Origin: Anderseniella sp964390445
Lineage (GTDB): Bacteria > Pseudomonadota > Alphaproteobacteria > Rhizobiales > Aestuariivirgaceae
Length of the DNA: 64,000 nt
Assembly (NCBI GenBank): GCA_964390445.1
Contig: CAYMJJ010000004.1
Span: 4,110 to 68,109 of the forward strand
Direction: 5' to 3'
A model generated the notes under the pieces. It made no database searches, was not told the origin of the DNA, and saw only the letters and a list, made by a program, of their open reading frames with translations. The position numbers and the translations under genes were made by a program. Position 1 is the stretch's first letter. Each line of letters starts with the position of its first letter. Of this stretch, positions 20,911 through 29,747 are shown piece after piece.

Positions 20911-22482
20911 ATGGCATCCGACCACCTGACGCGGCGGACGTTTGCGATAATCTCGCACCCTGATGCCGGCAAGACGACACTAACCGAGAAGCTGCTGCTT
21001 GCCGGCGGTGCGATACGGCTGGCCGGTGCGGTGCGAACCCGCGGCGACCAGCGCCGGGCGCGATCCGACTGGATGAAGATTGAGCAGGATCGCGGCATCT
21101 CGGTGACCAGCTCGGTTATGACCTTTGATTATCGCGGCCATACGTGCAACCTGCTTGACACTCCTGGTCACGAGGACTTCAGCGAGGATACCTATCGCAC
21201 GCTGACGGCTGTGGATTCGGCCATCATGGTCATTGATGCCGCAAAGGGGATCGAGAGCCAGACCCGCAAGTTGTTCGAAGTCTGTCGCCTGCGCGATATC
21301 CCCATCGTGACCTTCGTCAACAAGGTGGACCGCGAAGGCCGTGACGGCTTTGAATTGCTGGACGAGATCCAGGAAATGCTTGCACTCGACGTGTCGCCCC
21401 AGGTCTGGCCGGTTGGCATGGGTTCAGACTTCTTCGGCTGTTATGACCTGCGCGACGGCAGCTTTCAGAAAACCGACCGGCGCGCGGGCGAGTATGCCGA
21501 AACGGTCACGGTCGAGAGCCCGGACAAGCTGGCCGAAGCAGGCGTTGCGACCCACGTGGCCGAGGCAACCGCAGAAGCAATCGAATTGGCGCAGGCCGGT
21601 TATGCCGAGTTCAACGCAAACTCGTTCCTTGAGGGCCATCTCACGCCGGTCATCTTCGGCAGCGCGCTGAACGGCTTTTCAGTGCAGAAGCTGCTGGACT
21701 TCATTGTCGACAATGCGCCCGCACCCCGGCCCAGTCCGGCTGAACCGCGCGTTGTCACGCCTGACGAAGACCAGGTGACTGGCTTCATCTTCAAGGTGCA
21801 GGCCAACATGGACAAGAACCACCGCGACCGGGTGGCCTTCATGCGAATCTGCTCGGGTCACTTCAAGCGCGGCATGAAGCTGAAGCAGGTCCGCACGGGC
21901 AAGGACGTGCTCGTTCACAGCCCCATCTTCTTTCTCGCCCAGGACCGCGAGATTGCAGAAGACGCCGGCGCGGGCGACGTGATCGGCATACCCAATCACG
22001 GCACGGTGCGGGTCGGTGACACCTTCACCGAAGGCGAGGCCTTGCGCTTCACGGGGCTGCCGGCATTTGCCCCGGAAGCCTTGCGCCGTGTCCGCCTCGG
22101 CGACATGACACGCGTAAAGCAGATGCGCGCAGCGCTCGAGGACCTGGCAGAGGAAGGCCTGATCCAGGTGTTCCAGCCCGAACTTGGCTCGCAATGGATC
22201 GTCGGCGTGGTGGGTGTGCTGCAGCTTGACGTTCTGGCATCGCGCGCGCAGCAGGAATACAACGTGAAGCTGGACTTCGAGAACTCGCCCTACGAGATGG
22301 CGCGCTGGATCACATCCGATGATTCTTCGGCCCTGAACACCTTCCGCGAGCGCAATCGGCTGGCCATGGCCACTGACCGCGACGGCAGCCACGTGTTTCT
22401 GGCAAAGGGTCAGTGGGAACTCGACTACGCAGCCCGGACCTATGAGAACATCCGGTTTCTGAAGACCAAGGAATTGCAGTAG
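20911..22482 (+). CDS. prfC: Peptide chain release factor 3
   Basis: RF3 is the GTPase that recycles RF1 and RF2 from terminated ribosomes. The protein is 523 residues. G1 is SHPDAGKTTL near residues 15-24, the effector region has DRGISVTSSVM, G3 is DTPGHEDFSEDTYRTL and G4 is NKVDREGRDG. The GAIRLAGAVRTRG insertion region is close to the family pattern GAVQLAGTVK.RK. It follows the AhpD-like gene by 48 bp and precedes an oppositely oriented tRNA. Confidence 0.96.
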   Translation: MASDHLTRRTFAIISHPDAGKTTLTEKLLLAGGAIRLAGAVRTRGDQRRARSDWMKIEQDRGISVTSSVMTFDYRGHTCNLLDTPGHEDFSEDTYRTLTAVDSAIMVIDAAKGIESQTRKLFEVCRLRDIPIVTFVNKVDREGRDGFELLDEIQEMLALDVSPQVWPVGMGSDFFGCYDLRDGSFQKTDRRAGEYAETVTVESPDKLAEAGVATHVAEATAEAIELAQAGYAEFNANSFLEGHLTPVIFGSALNGFSVQKLLDFIVDNAPAPRPSPAEPRVVTPDEDQVTGFIFKVQANMDKNHRDRVAFMRICSGHFKRGMKLKQVRTGKDVLVHSPIFFLAQDREIAEDAGAGDVIGIPNHGTVRVGDTFTEGEALRFTGLPAFAPEALRRVRLGDMTRVKQMRAALEDLAEEGLIQVFQPELGSQWIVGVVGVLQLDVLASRAQQEYNVKLDFENSPYEMARWITSDDSSALNTFRERNRLAMATDRDGSHVFLAKGQWELDYAARTYENIRFLKTKELQ

Positions 22483-22546
22483 GTCTCTATCATCCGGACG
22501 GCGGCCGGCCAGGTGCCGGTTGCGCTATTCAGGACTGATGAGAAAT

Positions 22547-22621
22547 TGGAGCGGGCGATGAGATTCGAACTCACGACCCCAACCTTGGCAAGGTTGTGCT
22601 CTACCCCTGAGCTACGCCCGC
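22547..22621 (-). tRNA. tRNA-Gly (GCC anticodon), CCA encoded
   Basis: The minus strand from 22621 to 22547 folds as a complete cloverleaf: a 7-bp acceptor GCGGGCG/CGCCCGC, a D arm GCTC...GAGC, an anticodon arm CAACC-TTGCCAA-GGTTG with anticodon GCC, a 5-nt variable loop, a T arm GTGAG-TTCGAAT-CTCAT with one wobble, discriminator T and an encoded CCA. This is a glycine tRNA of 75 nt including CCA. Confidence 0.97.
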
Positions 22622-22739
22622 ATCCGTAGGGTATCAAGGGTTGAACCTGTTCGGCTGCTCCCTTGCTTCAAGCGCCGCTATATTGCGCAAGCCGGGACTA
22701 AATGCAATAGCTCACGCCCGACAAAGTGACACAACATCA

Positions 22740-23255
22740 ATGACGGATAGCCGAGGGTACATGCCTGCCACGCGAGAACAGTTGTTTGCCCGCTTCGACG
22801 AACTTGGCATTGAAGTAGTGACCCGCGAACACCCGCCGGTATATACGGTCGATGAAGCCCGGGCCTTGCGCGGAGACATACCCGGTGGCCACTGCAAGAA
22901 CCTTTTCCTGAAGGACAAGAAGGGCCAGCTCTGGATGGTCGTCGCGCTTGAGGATGCCAGGGTCGATCTCAAGACGTTGCCAGACCGCATCGGCGCGGCG
23001 CGCATCTCGTTCGGTAAGCCGGACTTGCTGCTGGAGATCCTCGGCGTGGAACCGGGTTCGGTGACGCCGTTTGCCCTGATCAATGACAGTAACTGTGCGG
23101 TGAATGTGGTGTTGCATGGCGCCATGATGCGATGCGAGCTGGTCAGCTATCATCCGCTGGAGAACACTGCGACCACGACCCTGACGCCAGACCAGTTGCT
23201 GAAATTCATCCGATCCTGCGGTCACGAGCCGGCAATCGTCGAGATAGATGAGTAG
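22740..23255 (+). CDS. Prolyl-tRNA editing protein (YbaK/ProX type)
   Basis: A 171-residue protein of the YbaK/aminoacyl-tRNA deacylase superfamily, ProX (PrdX) branch: HPPVYTVDEA, GGHCKNLFLKDKKGQ (Lys in the substrate pocket), GARLSFG-like GAARISFGKP and the GSVTPFALIND motif. These free-standing editors hydrolyse Ala-tRNA(Pro) left by ProRS. ATG 22740 and ATG 22761 (MPATREQ) are both plausible starts; the latter matches more family members. It is a lone gene between the tRNA and the thioredoxin cluster. Confidence 0.9.
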   Translation: MTDSRGYMPATREQLFARFDELGIEVVTREHPPVYTVDEARALRGDIPGGHCKNLFLKDKKGQLWMVVALEDARVDLKTLPDRIGAARISFGKPDLLLEILGVEPGSVTPFALINDSNCAVNVVLHGAMMRCELVSYHPLENTATTTLTPDQLLKFIRSCGHEPAIVEIDE

Positions 23256-23352
23256 CGTTGATACGGCGTTTGCGGGCCATTGCATGACACATGGAACATT
23301 CCCATGTTAGGAACGTCGCTTACCTATCACTTTTCTGCACGGGATTTGATGC

Positions 23353-24336
23353 ATGTCTGACAATACGTTCTCGATGGGAACCAGCTTCAACACAGGTACC
23401 CCACAGCAGGCCGCCCCATCGGCGCTGCCCCTCGTTTCCGGTCAACCGCAAGCCCCGGCAGGTCCGCTGATCAAGGACTCGAGCACGGCGAGCTTCGTCG
23501 CTGACGTCATCGAGACCTCGAAGGCGGTACCGGTCATTGTAGACTTCTGGGCACCATGGTGCGGCCCGTGCAAGCAGCTCGGACCAGCCCTGGAAAAAGC
23601 GGTGTTGGAAGCGGGCGGCCGGGTAAAGATGGTCAAGATCAACGTGGACGAGAACCAGCAGCTTGCACAGCAGATGCGGGTACAGTCGATTCCGGCAGTG
23701 TTCGCCTTTGCCGATGGTCAGCCTGTGGACGGGTTCATGGGGGCACTGCCCGAATCGGAGTTGAAGAAGTTTGTCGACAAGCTGGCCAAGGGCCACGGCG
23801 GCCTGGCCGAGCAACTCGATGCACTGTTTGCACAAGCAGAGGAGGCACTGGCCGCTGATGACATCGAGAATGCCATGTCAATGTACTCAGCAGCTGTCCA
23901 GGCGGCACCTGATGATGCTCGCGGGCACGCAGGCCAGATCAAGTGCCTTACAGCAGCAGGCCAGTTCGAAGATGCCCGCAGCCTGGCTGACTCACTGCCG
24001 GAAGCCATGCGGATGCAGGCCCCCGTCTCAGGCGCGATGGCAGCCCTCGAGGTTGCTGAAACGCCCGTCGACAACGAAGAGATCAACAATCTGCGCAACA
24101 GGATTGAATCGGAGCCATCCGATCATTCGGCCCGGCTTGACCTTGCCGTGGCACTCAACGCATCGGGTCAGCGCGAAGAAGCACTCGACCATGTCCTAAA
24201 GATCATTGAGCAGGACCGGGACTGGAACGAAGGTGCAGCACGCACCCAGCTGCTGACGTTCTTCGAAGCCTGGGGACCGGCCGACGAATTGACCGTAACG
24301 GGCCGGCGACGTCTTTCATCGATCCTGTTTGCCTGA
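23353..24336 (+). CDS. Thioredoxin-domain co-chaperone (YbbN/CnoX-like) with TPR tail
   Basis: A 327-residue protein. Residues 1-45 are a low-complexity linker, about 46-155 a thioredoxin fold with intact WCGPC at 69-73 and cis-Pro in QSIPAVFAF, and 165-327 a helical TPR-like domain (AEEALAADDIENAMSMYSAAVQ...). This is the YbbN/CnoX layout. E. coli CnoX has SxxC and protects chaperone clients; the WCGPC here, as in other alphaproteobacteria, suggests real oxidoreductase activity. It is the first gene of a four-gene run. Confidence 0.92.
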   Translation: MSDNTFSMGTSFNTGTPQQAAPSALPLVSGQPQAPAGPLIKDSSTASFVADVIETSKAVPVIVDFWAPWCGPCKQLGPALEKAVLEAGGRVKMVKINVDENQQLAQQMRVQSIPAVFAFADGQPVDGFMGALPESELKKFVDKLAKGHGGLAEQLDALFAQAEEALAADDIENAMSMYSAAVQAAPDDARGHAGQIKCLTAAGQFEDARSLADSLPEAMRMQAPVSGAMAALEVAETPVDNEEINNLRNRIESEPSDHSARLDLAVALNASGQREEALDHVLKIIEQDRDWNEGAARTQLLTFFEAWGPADELTVTGRRRLSSILFA

Positions 24337-24365
24337 GCCCGGCGAGACTCGAAGGTACACCGCGC

Positions 24366-25064
24366 ATGCAACTTGACCATATGTACACTTCCCTGGATCA
24401 CTTGCCGGCATCCTTGCCGATTTTCCCGCTGCCGGGTGCCGTGCTGCTGCCGGGCGGAGACCTGCCGCTCAACATATTCGAACCGCGGTATCTCAAGATG
24501 CTGTCGGATTCGCTGGCGACCCATCGCCTGATCGGCATGATCCAGCCGCGCGCAATTGACAACGAGTCAGATCCTGCGATGTCGGCGTCAAGACCGGCCC
24601 CTGAGTTGTTCGATGTCGGTTGCGCGGGCCGGATCACCTCGTTCAACGAGTCTGGTGAAGGCCAGGTGCAGATCATTCTGTCCGGGGTCTGCCGGTTCCG
24701 GGTTGCACAGGAACTGCAGTCCGTTACGCCTTATCGCACCATCAGGGCAGACTACGCGCCTTTCCGGGTAGACCTTGAAGTGGATGAATTGCCCGACTCC
24801 GACAGTGCCCGGCGTGGACTTCTCGATAGCCTGGCCAGGTACCTCGATATGCGCTCCATCCAGGCAGACTGGGAGGAAATCGAGGCGGCGCCCACCTCTA
24901 CGCTGATCAATACGCTTATCATGATCGGGTCATTCAGTTCCCGCGAGAAACAAGCCGTGCTAGAGGCCGCTGACCTGCGCGAACGCACCCGGACACTTAC
25001 CGCCTTGAGCGACATGGCCGTCAATGCATTCGCTGGCGCTGACATCAGCAGTTCGTTGCAGTAG
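24366..25064 (+). CDS. Lon N-terminal (substrate-binding) domain protein
   Basis: A 232-residue protein consisting only of the LON N-terminal/PUA-like domain: LPIFPLPGAVLLPGGDLPLNIFEPRY at the start, then GCAGRITSFNESGEGQ and L.G.CRFR, and an alpha-helical end. No AAA+ or protease domain follows. Free-standing Lon-N proteins are widespread; a role as a substrate-recognition partner is inferred. It sits 29 bp after the thioredoxin/TPR gene and 11 bp before the Trm112 gene, so co-transcription is very likely. Confidence 0.9.
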   Translation: MQLDHMYTSLDHLPASLPIFPLPGAVLLPGGDLPLNIFEPRYLKMLSDSLATHRLIGMIQPRAIDNESDPAMSASRPAPELFDVGCAGRITSFNESGEGQVQIILSGVCRFRVAQELQSVTPYRTIRADYAPFRVDLEVDELPDSDSARRGLLDSLARYLDMRSIQADWEEIEAAPTSTLINTLIMIGSFSSREKQAVLEAADLRERTRTLTALSDMAVNAFAGADISSSLQ

Positions 25065-25075
25065 GAAGCCGGCAG

Positions 25076-25285
25076 ATGACCAGCAACACCGATCCCAGGG
25101 TCCAGGCAAACCGCAAGGCTGATTCGCGGCTACTTGAGTTGCTGGTGTGCCCCATCACCCACCGGCCGCTCCAGTATGATGCCGAACGTCAGGAACTGGT
25201 TTCGCGATCGGGCAAGCTCGCTTACCCCATAAGGGATGGAATTCCAATCATGCTTGTCGAAGAGGCGCGCGAACTTGACGACTGA
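25076..25285 (+). CDS. Trm112 family protein (YcaR-like)
   Basis: A 69-residue protein with LLELLVCPITHRPLQYD and the ending AYPIRDGIPIMLVEEAREL, diagnostic of Trm112/UPF0434. In eukaryotes Trm112 activates methyltransferases; the bacterial role is not established. Only one cysteine (Cys 25) of the usual zinc-type set is present, as in many proteobacterial members. It overlaps the likely start of the next gene. Confidence 0.93.
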   Translation: MTSNTDPRVQANRKADSRLLELLVCPITHRPLQYDAERQELVSRSGKLAYPIRDGIPIMLVEEARELDD

Positions 25286-25658
25286 AACCCGGGCTGCCTC
25301 CAGCGACATCTGGCCGGTAGAGTTGCGGCTGAGTGAAGACCGCAAGCGACTAAGCGTCGTGTTCGACAACGGTGAAAGGCACGAGCTTTCTGCAGAGTAC
25401 TTGCGGGTGGAAAGCCCCAGCGCCGAGGTGCAAGGCCACGGTCCCAGCCAGAAGGTAACCGTTGGCGGCAAGGCTGATGTGGAGGTAATGAAGATCGAAC
25501 CGGTCGGCAACTACGCCGTGCGGATCACCTTCTCCGACATGCATTCAACCGGCATATTCAGTTGGCCATACCTGCTCAAGCTGGGTCGTGAGCATGACGA
25601 GATCTGGCCGGCTTACCTGGACAGGCTGCGCGAGCAAAACAAGTCGCGCACGAGCTGA
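25275..25658 (+). CDS. DUF971 (GBBH-like N-terminal domain) protein
   Basis: A protein of about 127 residues with WPVELRLSEDRKRLSVVFDNGERHELSAEYLRV and VGNYAVRITFSDMHSTGIFSW, the pattern of DUF971, the zinc-binding domain found at the N-terminus of gamma-butyrobetaine hydroxylase and free-standing beside Fe-S scaffold genes. Function unclear. I propose the TTG at 25275, which has GAGG nine bases upstream and overlaps Trm112 by 11 bp; the next upstream in-frame start is ATG 25236 deep inside Trm112. Confidence 0.87.
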   Translation: MTTETRAASSDIWPVELRLSEDRKRLSVVFDNGERHELSAEYLRVESPSAEVQGHGPSQKVTVGGKADVEVMKIEPVGNYAVRITFSDMHSTGIFSWPYLLKLGREHDEIWPAYLDRLREQNKSRTS

Positions 25659-25663
25659 GCACG

Positions 25664-26908
25664 TTATAGCGAACCGCCCGTCATCAGGGCTGGCTGGCGG
25701 CCGGTCGTACCGGCTGCCGTTTCCATCAAGAACTGTTTAGCCGCCGGCAGGCGATCAACCAGTTGCAGTCCTGCCTTGCGGACCAATGCAACAGGCGCAA
25801 CATCATTGGAGAATAACCGGGCAAGACCATCGCACATGGCCGCAACGACAGCCGTGTCGAACTTGCGCCATTGCTCGTATTCATTGAGCATGGGCTTGCC
25901 ACCAATGTCCAGTCCGCGCCGCAAGGCTGACGTGCAGCATTCTGCCAGGGCGGCGATATCCTTCAGGCCAAGGTTGAATCCAAGCCCTGCAATCGGGTGG
26001 ATTACATGTGCCGCGTCCCCGATCAGGGCGATACGATTACCGACGAACGATTCTGCGATCTGCAGTTCGAGCGGCCATGAGGTGCGCTGGTTGACAAGCT
26101 CAAGCTTGCCCAGGTGCGACCCCATCTTGGTGGTGAGTTCTTCCAGAAACAGGTCTTCTGACAAGGCCATCAGCCGCTGCGTCTCAGCAGTTGACTCTAC
26201 CCACACCAGCGACGAGCGGTTACCGGTCAGTGGGAGCACTGCGAACGGCCCGTCCTTGCGGAAGTGTTCCTCGGCACATCCGTGATGCGGTTTCTCATGG
26301 CCGATGGTCAGCGTAATCGCTGACTGACCGTAAGAGTGGCGTACCAGGTTTATTCCTGCTGCTTGCCGTGCATTTGACCGGCGGCCATCTGCGGCAACAA
26401 CGAGCGGCGCGACCAATGCTTCACCGCCTTCGAGCAGGACCTTGGCTTTGGCGCCAGCCAGATCATACCCGGCAATTCGCGAACCGGTTCTTGTTTCGAT
26501 ATTGGGACAGGCCAGTACCGCAGCCGCCAATGCGCGCAACAGCACCCCGTTCTCCAGCATCCAGGCAGACGGCTGGCTGTGCTGATCGGCTTGCATAAAG
26601 TTCAACAGTACAGGCGCGGTATCAGTCGGTTTGCTATCGTCGGTGACGATGATCTTATTGAACGGCTGTGTCTGGTTTGCGATCTGCTGCCAGATGCCAA
26701 GCGCCTCCAGCAGGCTTCGCGAGCCCCGTGCAATGGCCGAACCCCGGGTGTCCCGGTAAAAGTCGCGATCCTGCAAGGCGGGGCCTGCATCAACTATCAC
26801 GGTGCGAAGAGGTATGGACATGTGCGGGCCCGACAGGGCAAGAGCACAGGTCAGGCCGGCGAGTCCGCCACCGGCAATGATGACGTCATGTTTTGCAAGG
26901 TCTGCCAT
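25664..26908 (-). CDS. UbiH/UbiF family FAD-dependent hydroxylase
   Basis: A flavoprotein monooxygenase of about 414 residues in the ubiquinone-hydroxylase family. Seen: the FAD Rossmann motif GGGLAGLTCALAL near residue 12, the mid-protein VVAADGRRSNAR, and the C-terminal GDAAHVIHPIAGLGFNLGLKD. It probably hydroxylates a ring position in ubiquinone synthesis; which one (C1, C5 or C6) cannot be told by eye, and alphaproteobacterial UbiL is an option. ATG 26908 is preferred over the longer frame from 26953, which would run into the divergent tesB upstream region. Confidence 0.92.
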   Translation of the reverse strand: MADLAKHDVIIAGGGLAGLTCALALSGPHMSIPLRTVIVDAGPALQDRDFYRDTRGSAIARGSRSLLEALGIWQQIANQTQPFNKIIVTDDSKPTDTAPVLLNFMQADQHSQPSAWMLENGVLLRALAAAVLACPNIETRTGSRIAGYDLAGAKAKVLLEGGEALVAPLVVAADGRRSNARQAAGINLVRHSYGQSAITLTIGHEKPHHGCAEEHFRKDGPFAVLPLTGNRSSLVWVESTAETQRLMALSEDLFLEELTTKMGSHLGKLELVNQRTSWPLELQIAESFVGNRIALIGDAAHVIHPIAGLGFNLGLKDIAALAECCTSALRRGLDIGGKPMLNEYEQWRKFDTAVVAAMCDGLARLFSNDVAPVALVRKAGLQLVDRLPAAKQFLMETAAGTTGRQPALMTGGSL

Positions 26909-26960
26909 TGTGGTTCCAGGTGCCGGGGCTTTTGCGCAGGATTGTTGGATCAAGCAAGTG

Positions 26961-27824
26961 ATGAACGAATACGATCTGGTACTGGACAGTTTCTACTTCG
27001 ACCGGCTCGACGACAACCTGTTTCAAAGCCGCAGCCCGCAGGTGGGTTGGCACCGGATCTATGGTGGGTTGTTGCTGGCCCATGCTGTGCAAGCGGCACA
27101 GCTCACTGTGACCGACGGCAAGGTGTTTCACTCATTGCATGGAAGCTTTCTCAGGCCCGGTGACATGTCTGCATCTATGGTGCTGGATGTCGGGCAATTG
27201 CTGAATGGGCGCTCAGTGGCAAATCGGCAGGTCACCATAAGGCAGAACAACAAGCCGGTGTTCACTGCAAACCTGTCCTTTCGCGGCACCAGCGGGGGTC
27301 TGACATATGCGCCCGGTATGCCTGATGCGGCAGCACCCGAGACTCTGCCCGATGAAGCAACCATACTCGCCAGATACCAGGACACGCTACCCGGGAATGC
27401 CGTGAAATACCTTCATCGCGAGAAGGTATTCGAGCTTCGGCCGGTGAATGCGCGCAGGTTCATTCTGGCCGATACTGAGGATGACTCGCCGCTGTTGCTT
27501 TGGGTCAGGCTTCGGAGCCCAACGCCACCCGGACCGGAATTGAATGCGGTGTTGCTGTCTTACCTGTCGGACATGGCAGTGCTGAACGCCAGCCTCGTGC
27601 CACACGGGCGAAACTTCTTTGACCCAGCCTTGACCCTTGCCAGCCTGGATCATGCCCTGTGGCAACACGCGCCGGCTGATTTCTCGAACTGGATGCTGGT
27701 GACCCACGATTGCCTGTCGTCAGAGGCTCAGATGGGGCTCGGTCACACCCGGATTTACAACAGGGATGGCAGCTTGTGTGCAACCGTGAGTCAGCAGGGC
27801 ATGACTCGCCTGGGTATTGATTAA
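26961..27824 (+). CDS. tesB: Acyl-CoA thioesterase II
   Basis: A 287-residue double hot-dog enzyme that hydrolyses acyl-CoA to free fatty acid and CoA. N-terminal features are FQSRSPQVGWHRIYGGLLLAHAVQAA and HSLHGSFLRPGD; the second hot-dog carries LLSYLSDMAVL with the catalytic Asp, and LDHALWQHAP. The frame is open to 26802, but ATG 26961 gives the normal N-terminus. It is divergent from the hydroxylase gene with only 52 bp between starts. Confidence 0.94.
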   Translation: MNEYDLVLDSFYFDRLDDNLFQSRSPQVGWHRIYGGLLLAHAVQAAQLTVTDGKVFHSLHGSFLRPGDMSASMVLDVGQLLNGRSVANRQVTIRQNNKPVFTANLSFRGTSGGLTYAPGMPDAAAPETLPDEATILARYQDTLPGNAVKYLHREKVFELRPVNARRFILADTEDDSPLLLWVRLRSPTPPGPELNAVLLSYLSDMAVLNASLVPHGRNFFDPALTLASLDHALWQHAPADFSNWMLVTHDCLSSEAQMGLGHTRIYNRDGSLCATVSQQGMTRLGID

Positions 27825-27845
27825 AATTTATCCAATATTCCATTA

Positions 27846-27864
27846 TTGCCTATTTTTAAAGCAA
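27846..27864. promoter_or_regulatory. Candidate NtrC-binding dyad upstream of glnK
   Basis: TTGC and GCAA are separated by 11 bases in an AT-rich stretch, the same outer half-sites and spacing as the NtrC consensus TTGCAC-N7-GTGCAA, although the inner AC/GT bases are not conserved. It lies about 90 bp upstream of the candidate sigma-54 promoter, a normal enhancer distance. Confidence 0.4.
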
Positions 27865-27937
27865 AATCCCGTTGACCGCATGCCAAACGATTCCAGAAAT
27901 GTAAAACCAATCAACGGGTTGTACTGAAACCCCTGTT

Positions 27938-27952
27938 TGGCACATCCCTTGA
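27938..27952 (+). promoter_or_regulatory. Candidate sigma-54 promoter of glnK-amtB
   Basis: TGGCAC, five bases, then TTGA: a perfect -24 element at correct spacing from a -12 element that differs from TTGC in its last base. Transcription would start near 27963, about 50 bases before glnK. Nitrogen-regulated sigma-54 promoters before glnK-amtB are the rule in proteobacteria. Confidence 0.55.
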
Positions 27953-28015
27953 AATGCATTTTCCCGACATCGCTGCCTGTTGGCGTGGCGGTGACAGGCA
28001 ACATGGGAGATGCAG

Positions 28016-28354
28016 ATGAAATACATCATCTCGATCATCAAACCGCACCGGCTGGAGGAAGTGCGCACTGCACTTGCCGCGATCGGCGTGGAAGGCATGA
28101 CGGTGAGCGAAGTCAAGGGGCATGGACGCCAGAAAGGCCACACGGAGATCTACCGTGGTGCCGAATATGAGGTGTCGTACCTGCCAAAGATCAAGATTGA
28201 ACTGGCGCTGAACAGCAAGTTGGCCGCCAAGGCGATCGATGCCATTGCCGAGTCGGGTCGTACCGGCCAGATCGGCGACGGAAAGATTTTTGTTATCGAC
28301 CTGGAAAGCGCAGTGCGAATCCGCACCGGCGAGTCCGGCGAAGAAGCATTGTAA
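28016..28354 (+). CDS. glnK: PII nitrogen regulatory protein GlnK
   Basis: A 112-residue PII protein, which senses 2-oxoglutarate and ATP/ADP and gates the ammonium channel. Counting from ATG 28016, Tyr 51, the uridylylation site, falls in the T-loop (YRGAEYEV); GDGKIFV and the C-terminal signature region follow. GGGAGA lies five bases upstream of ATG 28016; ATG 28010 is in frame but too close. It is 11 bp before amtB, the classical glnK-amtB pair. The upstream 191-bp gap holds the sigma-54/NtrC signals. Confidence 0.96.
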   Translation: MKYIISIIKPHRLEEVRTALAAIGVEGMTVSEVKGHGRQKGHTEIYRGAEYEVSYLPKIKIELALNSKLAAKAIDAIAESGRTGQIGDGKIFVIDLESAVRIRTGESGEEAL

Positions 28355-28365
28355 GGGCAACTGAC

Positions 28366-29709
28366 ATGAACATTCATCGCAAACTGATCCTGGCCGGGCT
28401 TGCAGGTTTTGCAACCGTAGCCAGCAGCGCTGCAGCGTTCGCGCAGGACGCAACGCCGCCAGCCATTACCCCTGAAGTGACCTACATCTTCAACACGATC
28501 CTGTTCCTGATGGCGGGCTTTCTCGTCATGTTCATGGCCGCAGGTTTCGCCATGCTCGAGGCTGGCCTGGTCCGCTCCAAGAACGTTTCAATGCAGTGCC
28601 TGAAAAACATCGCCTTGTACTCTGTCGCCGGCATCATGTTCTGGCTATGCGGCTACTCGCTAATGTACACTGGCGTGAACGGTGGCTACATCGGCACATT
28701 CGCACCCTACAGCTTCGACGAAGTTGGCAAGTTTGCCACCGGAGACGACGGTGCCATTGCCGGTTACTCGACCGCCTCCGACTGGTTCTTCCAGATGGTG
28801 TTCGTGGCTGCAACAGCATCAATCGTGTCCGGCACGCTGGCAGAACGCATCAAGCTCTGGCCATTCCTGCTGTTCACGGTCGTACTCACCGGTATCCTGT
28901 ACCCGATCACCGGGGCATGGAAGTGGGGTGGCGGCTGGCTGAACGAAATGGGCTTCCAGGATTTCGCAGGCTCCACGATAGTACACTCCGTCGGCGGCTG
29001 GGCAGCGCTTGCCGGTGCCCTGATCCTCGGTGCCCGGATAGGCAAGTATGAAGGTGGCAAGGTTCACCCGATGCCTGGCTCCAGCATTCCGCTGGCAACG
29101 CTCGGCACCTTCATCCTGTGGCTCGGCTGGTTTGGCTTCAATGGTGCTTCACAGTTGGCCTGGGGCACCACCGCGGACGTAACCGCCGTGTCGAACATCT
29201 TCGCCAACACCAACCTGGCTGCTGCTGGCGGGGTGATCGCAGCGATGGTGCTGACCCAGATCTTGTACAGGAAGGTCGACGTCACCATGGCTCTCAACGG
29301 CGCACTGGCTGGCCTCGTATCCATCACCGCAGAACCACTTCAGCCTGGACCGTTCACGGCCATCCTGATTGGCGCTGTTGGTGGCGTGATCGTTGTGATC
29401 GCGGTCCCTCTGCTTGACAAGCTGAAGATCGATGACGTCGTCGGCGCCATCCCGGTTCACCTGCTTGCAGGTATCTGGGGCACACTGGCCGTGCCGTTGA
29501 CCAACTCGGATGCCAACTTCGGCACCCAGATCGTCGGCATTGTGGCTATTGGTGCCTTTACGTTCATTTGCTCGGCCATCGTCTGGTTCGCGCTCAAGAT
29601 GACCATCGGCATCAGGGTAAGCAAGGAAGAGGAAATGATGGGTCTCGACAAGTCGGAGGTCGGTGTCGAAGCCTATCCGGAGTTCTCGCGCGGCGGGTCC
29701 TCGCTGTAA
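28366..29709 (+). CDS. amtB: Ammonium transporter
   Basis: A 447-residue Amt/MEP/Rh channel with a cleavable-looking leader (AAAFAQ, about residue 27) and eleven hydrophobic segments. Visible family signatures include MLEAGLVRSKN, the DWFFQMVFVAATASIVSGTLAER stretch, TIVHSVGGWAAL (first pore His region) and PVHLLAGIWGTLAVP (second pore His region). It moves ammonium/ammonia across the inner membrane under GlnK control. A strong terminator follows. Confidence 0.97.
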   Translation: MNIHRKLILAGLAGFATVASSAAAFAQDATPPAITPEVTYIFNTILFLMAGFLVMFMAAGFAMLEAGLVRSKNVSMQCLKNIALYSVAGIMFWLCGYSLMYTGVNGGYIGTFAPYSFDEVGKFATGDDGAIAGYSTASDWFFQMVFVAATASIVSGTLAERIKLWPFLLFTVVLTGILYPITGAWKWGGGWLNEMGFQDFAGSTIVHSVGGWAALAGALILGARIGKYEGGKVHPMPGSSIPLATLGTFILWLGWFGFNGASQLAWGTTADVTAVSNIFANTNLAAAGGVIAAMVLTQILYRKVDVTMALNGALAGLVSITAEPLQPGPFTAILIGAVGGVIVVIAVPLLDKLKIDDVVGAIPVHLLAGIWGTLAVPLTNSDANFGTQIVGIVAIGAFTFICSAIVWFALKMTIGIRVSKEEEMMGLDKSEVGVEAYPEFSRGGSSL

Positions 29710-29747
29710 CCGGCCTGCATGACCAAGGCAACACTTCACATCCACGA

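Noticed and set aside
22483..22546. GC-rich inverted sequence after prfC as a terminator
   Set aside because: Some self-complementarity around CCGGCC but no T-run follows.
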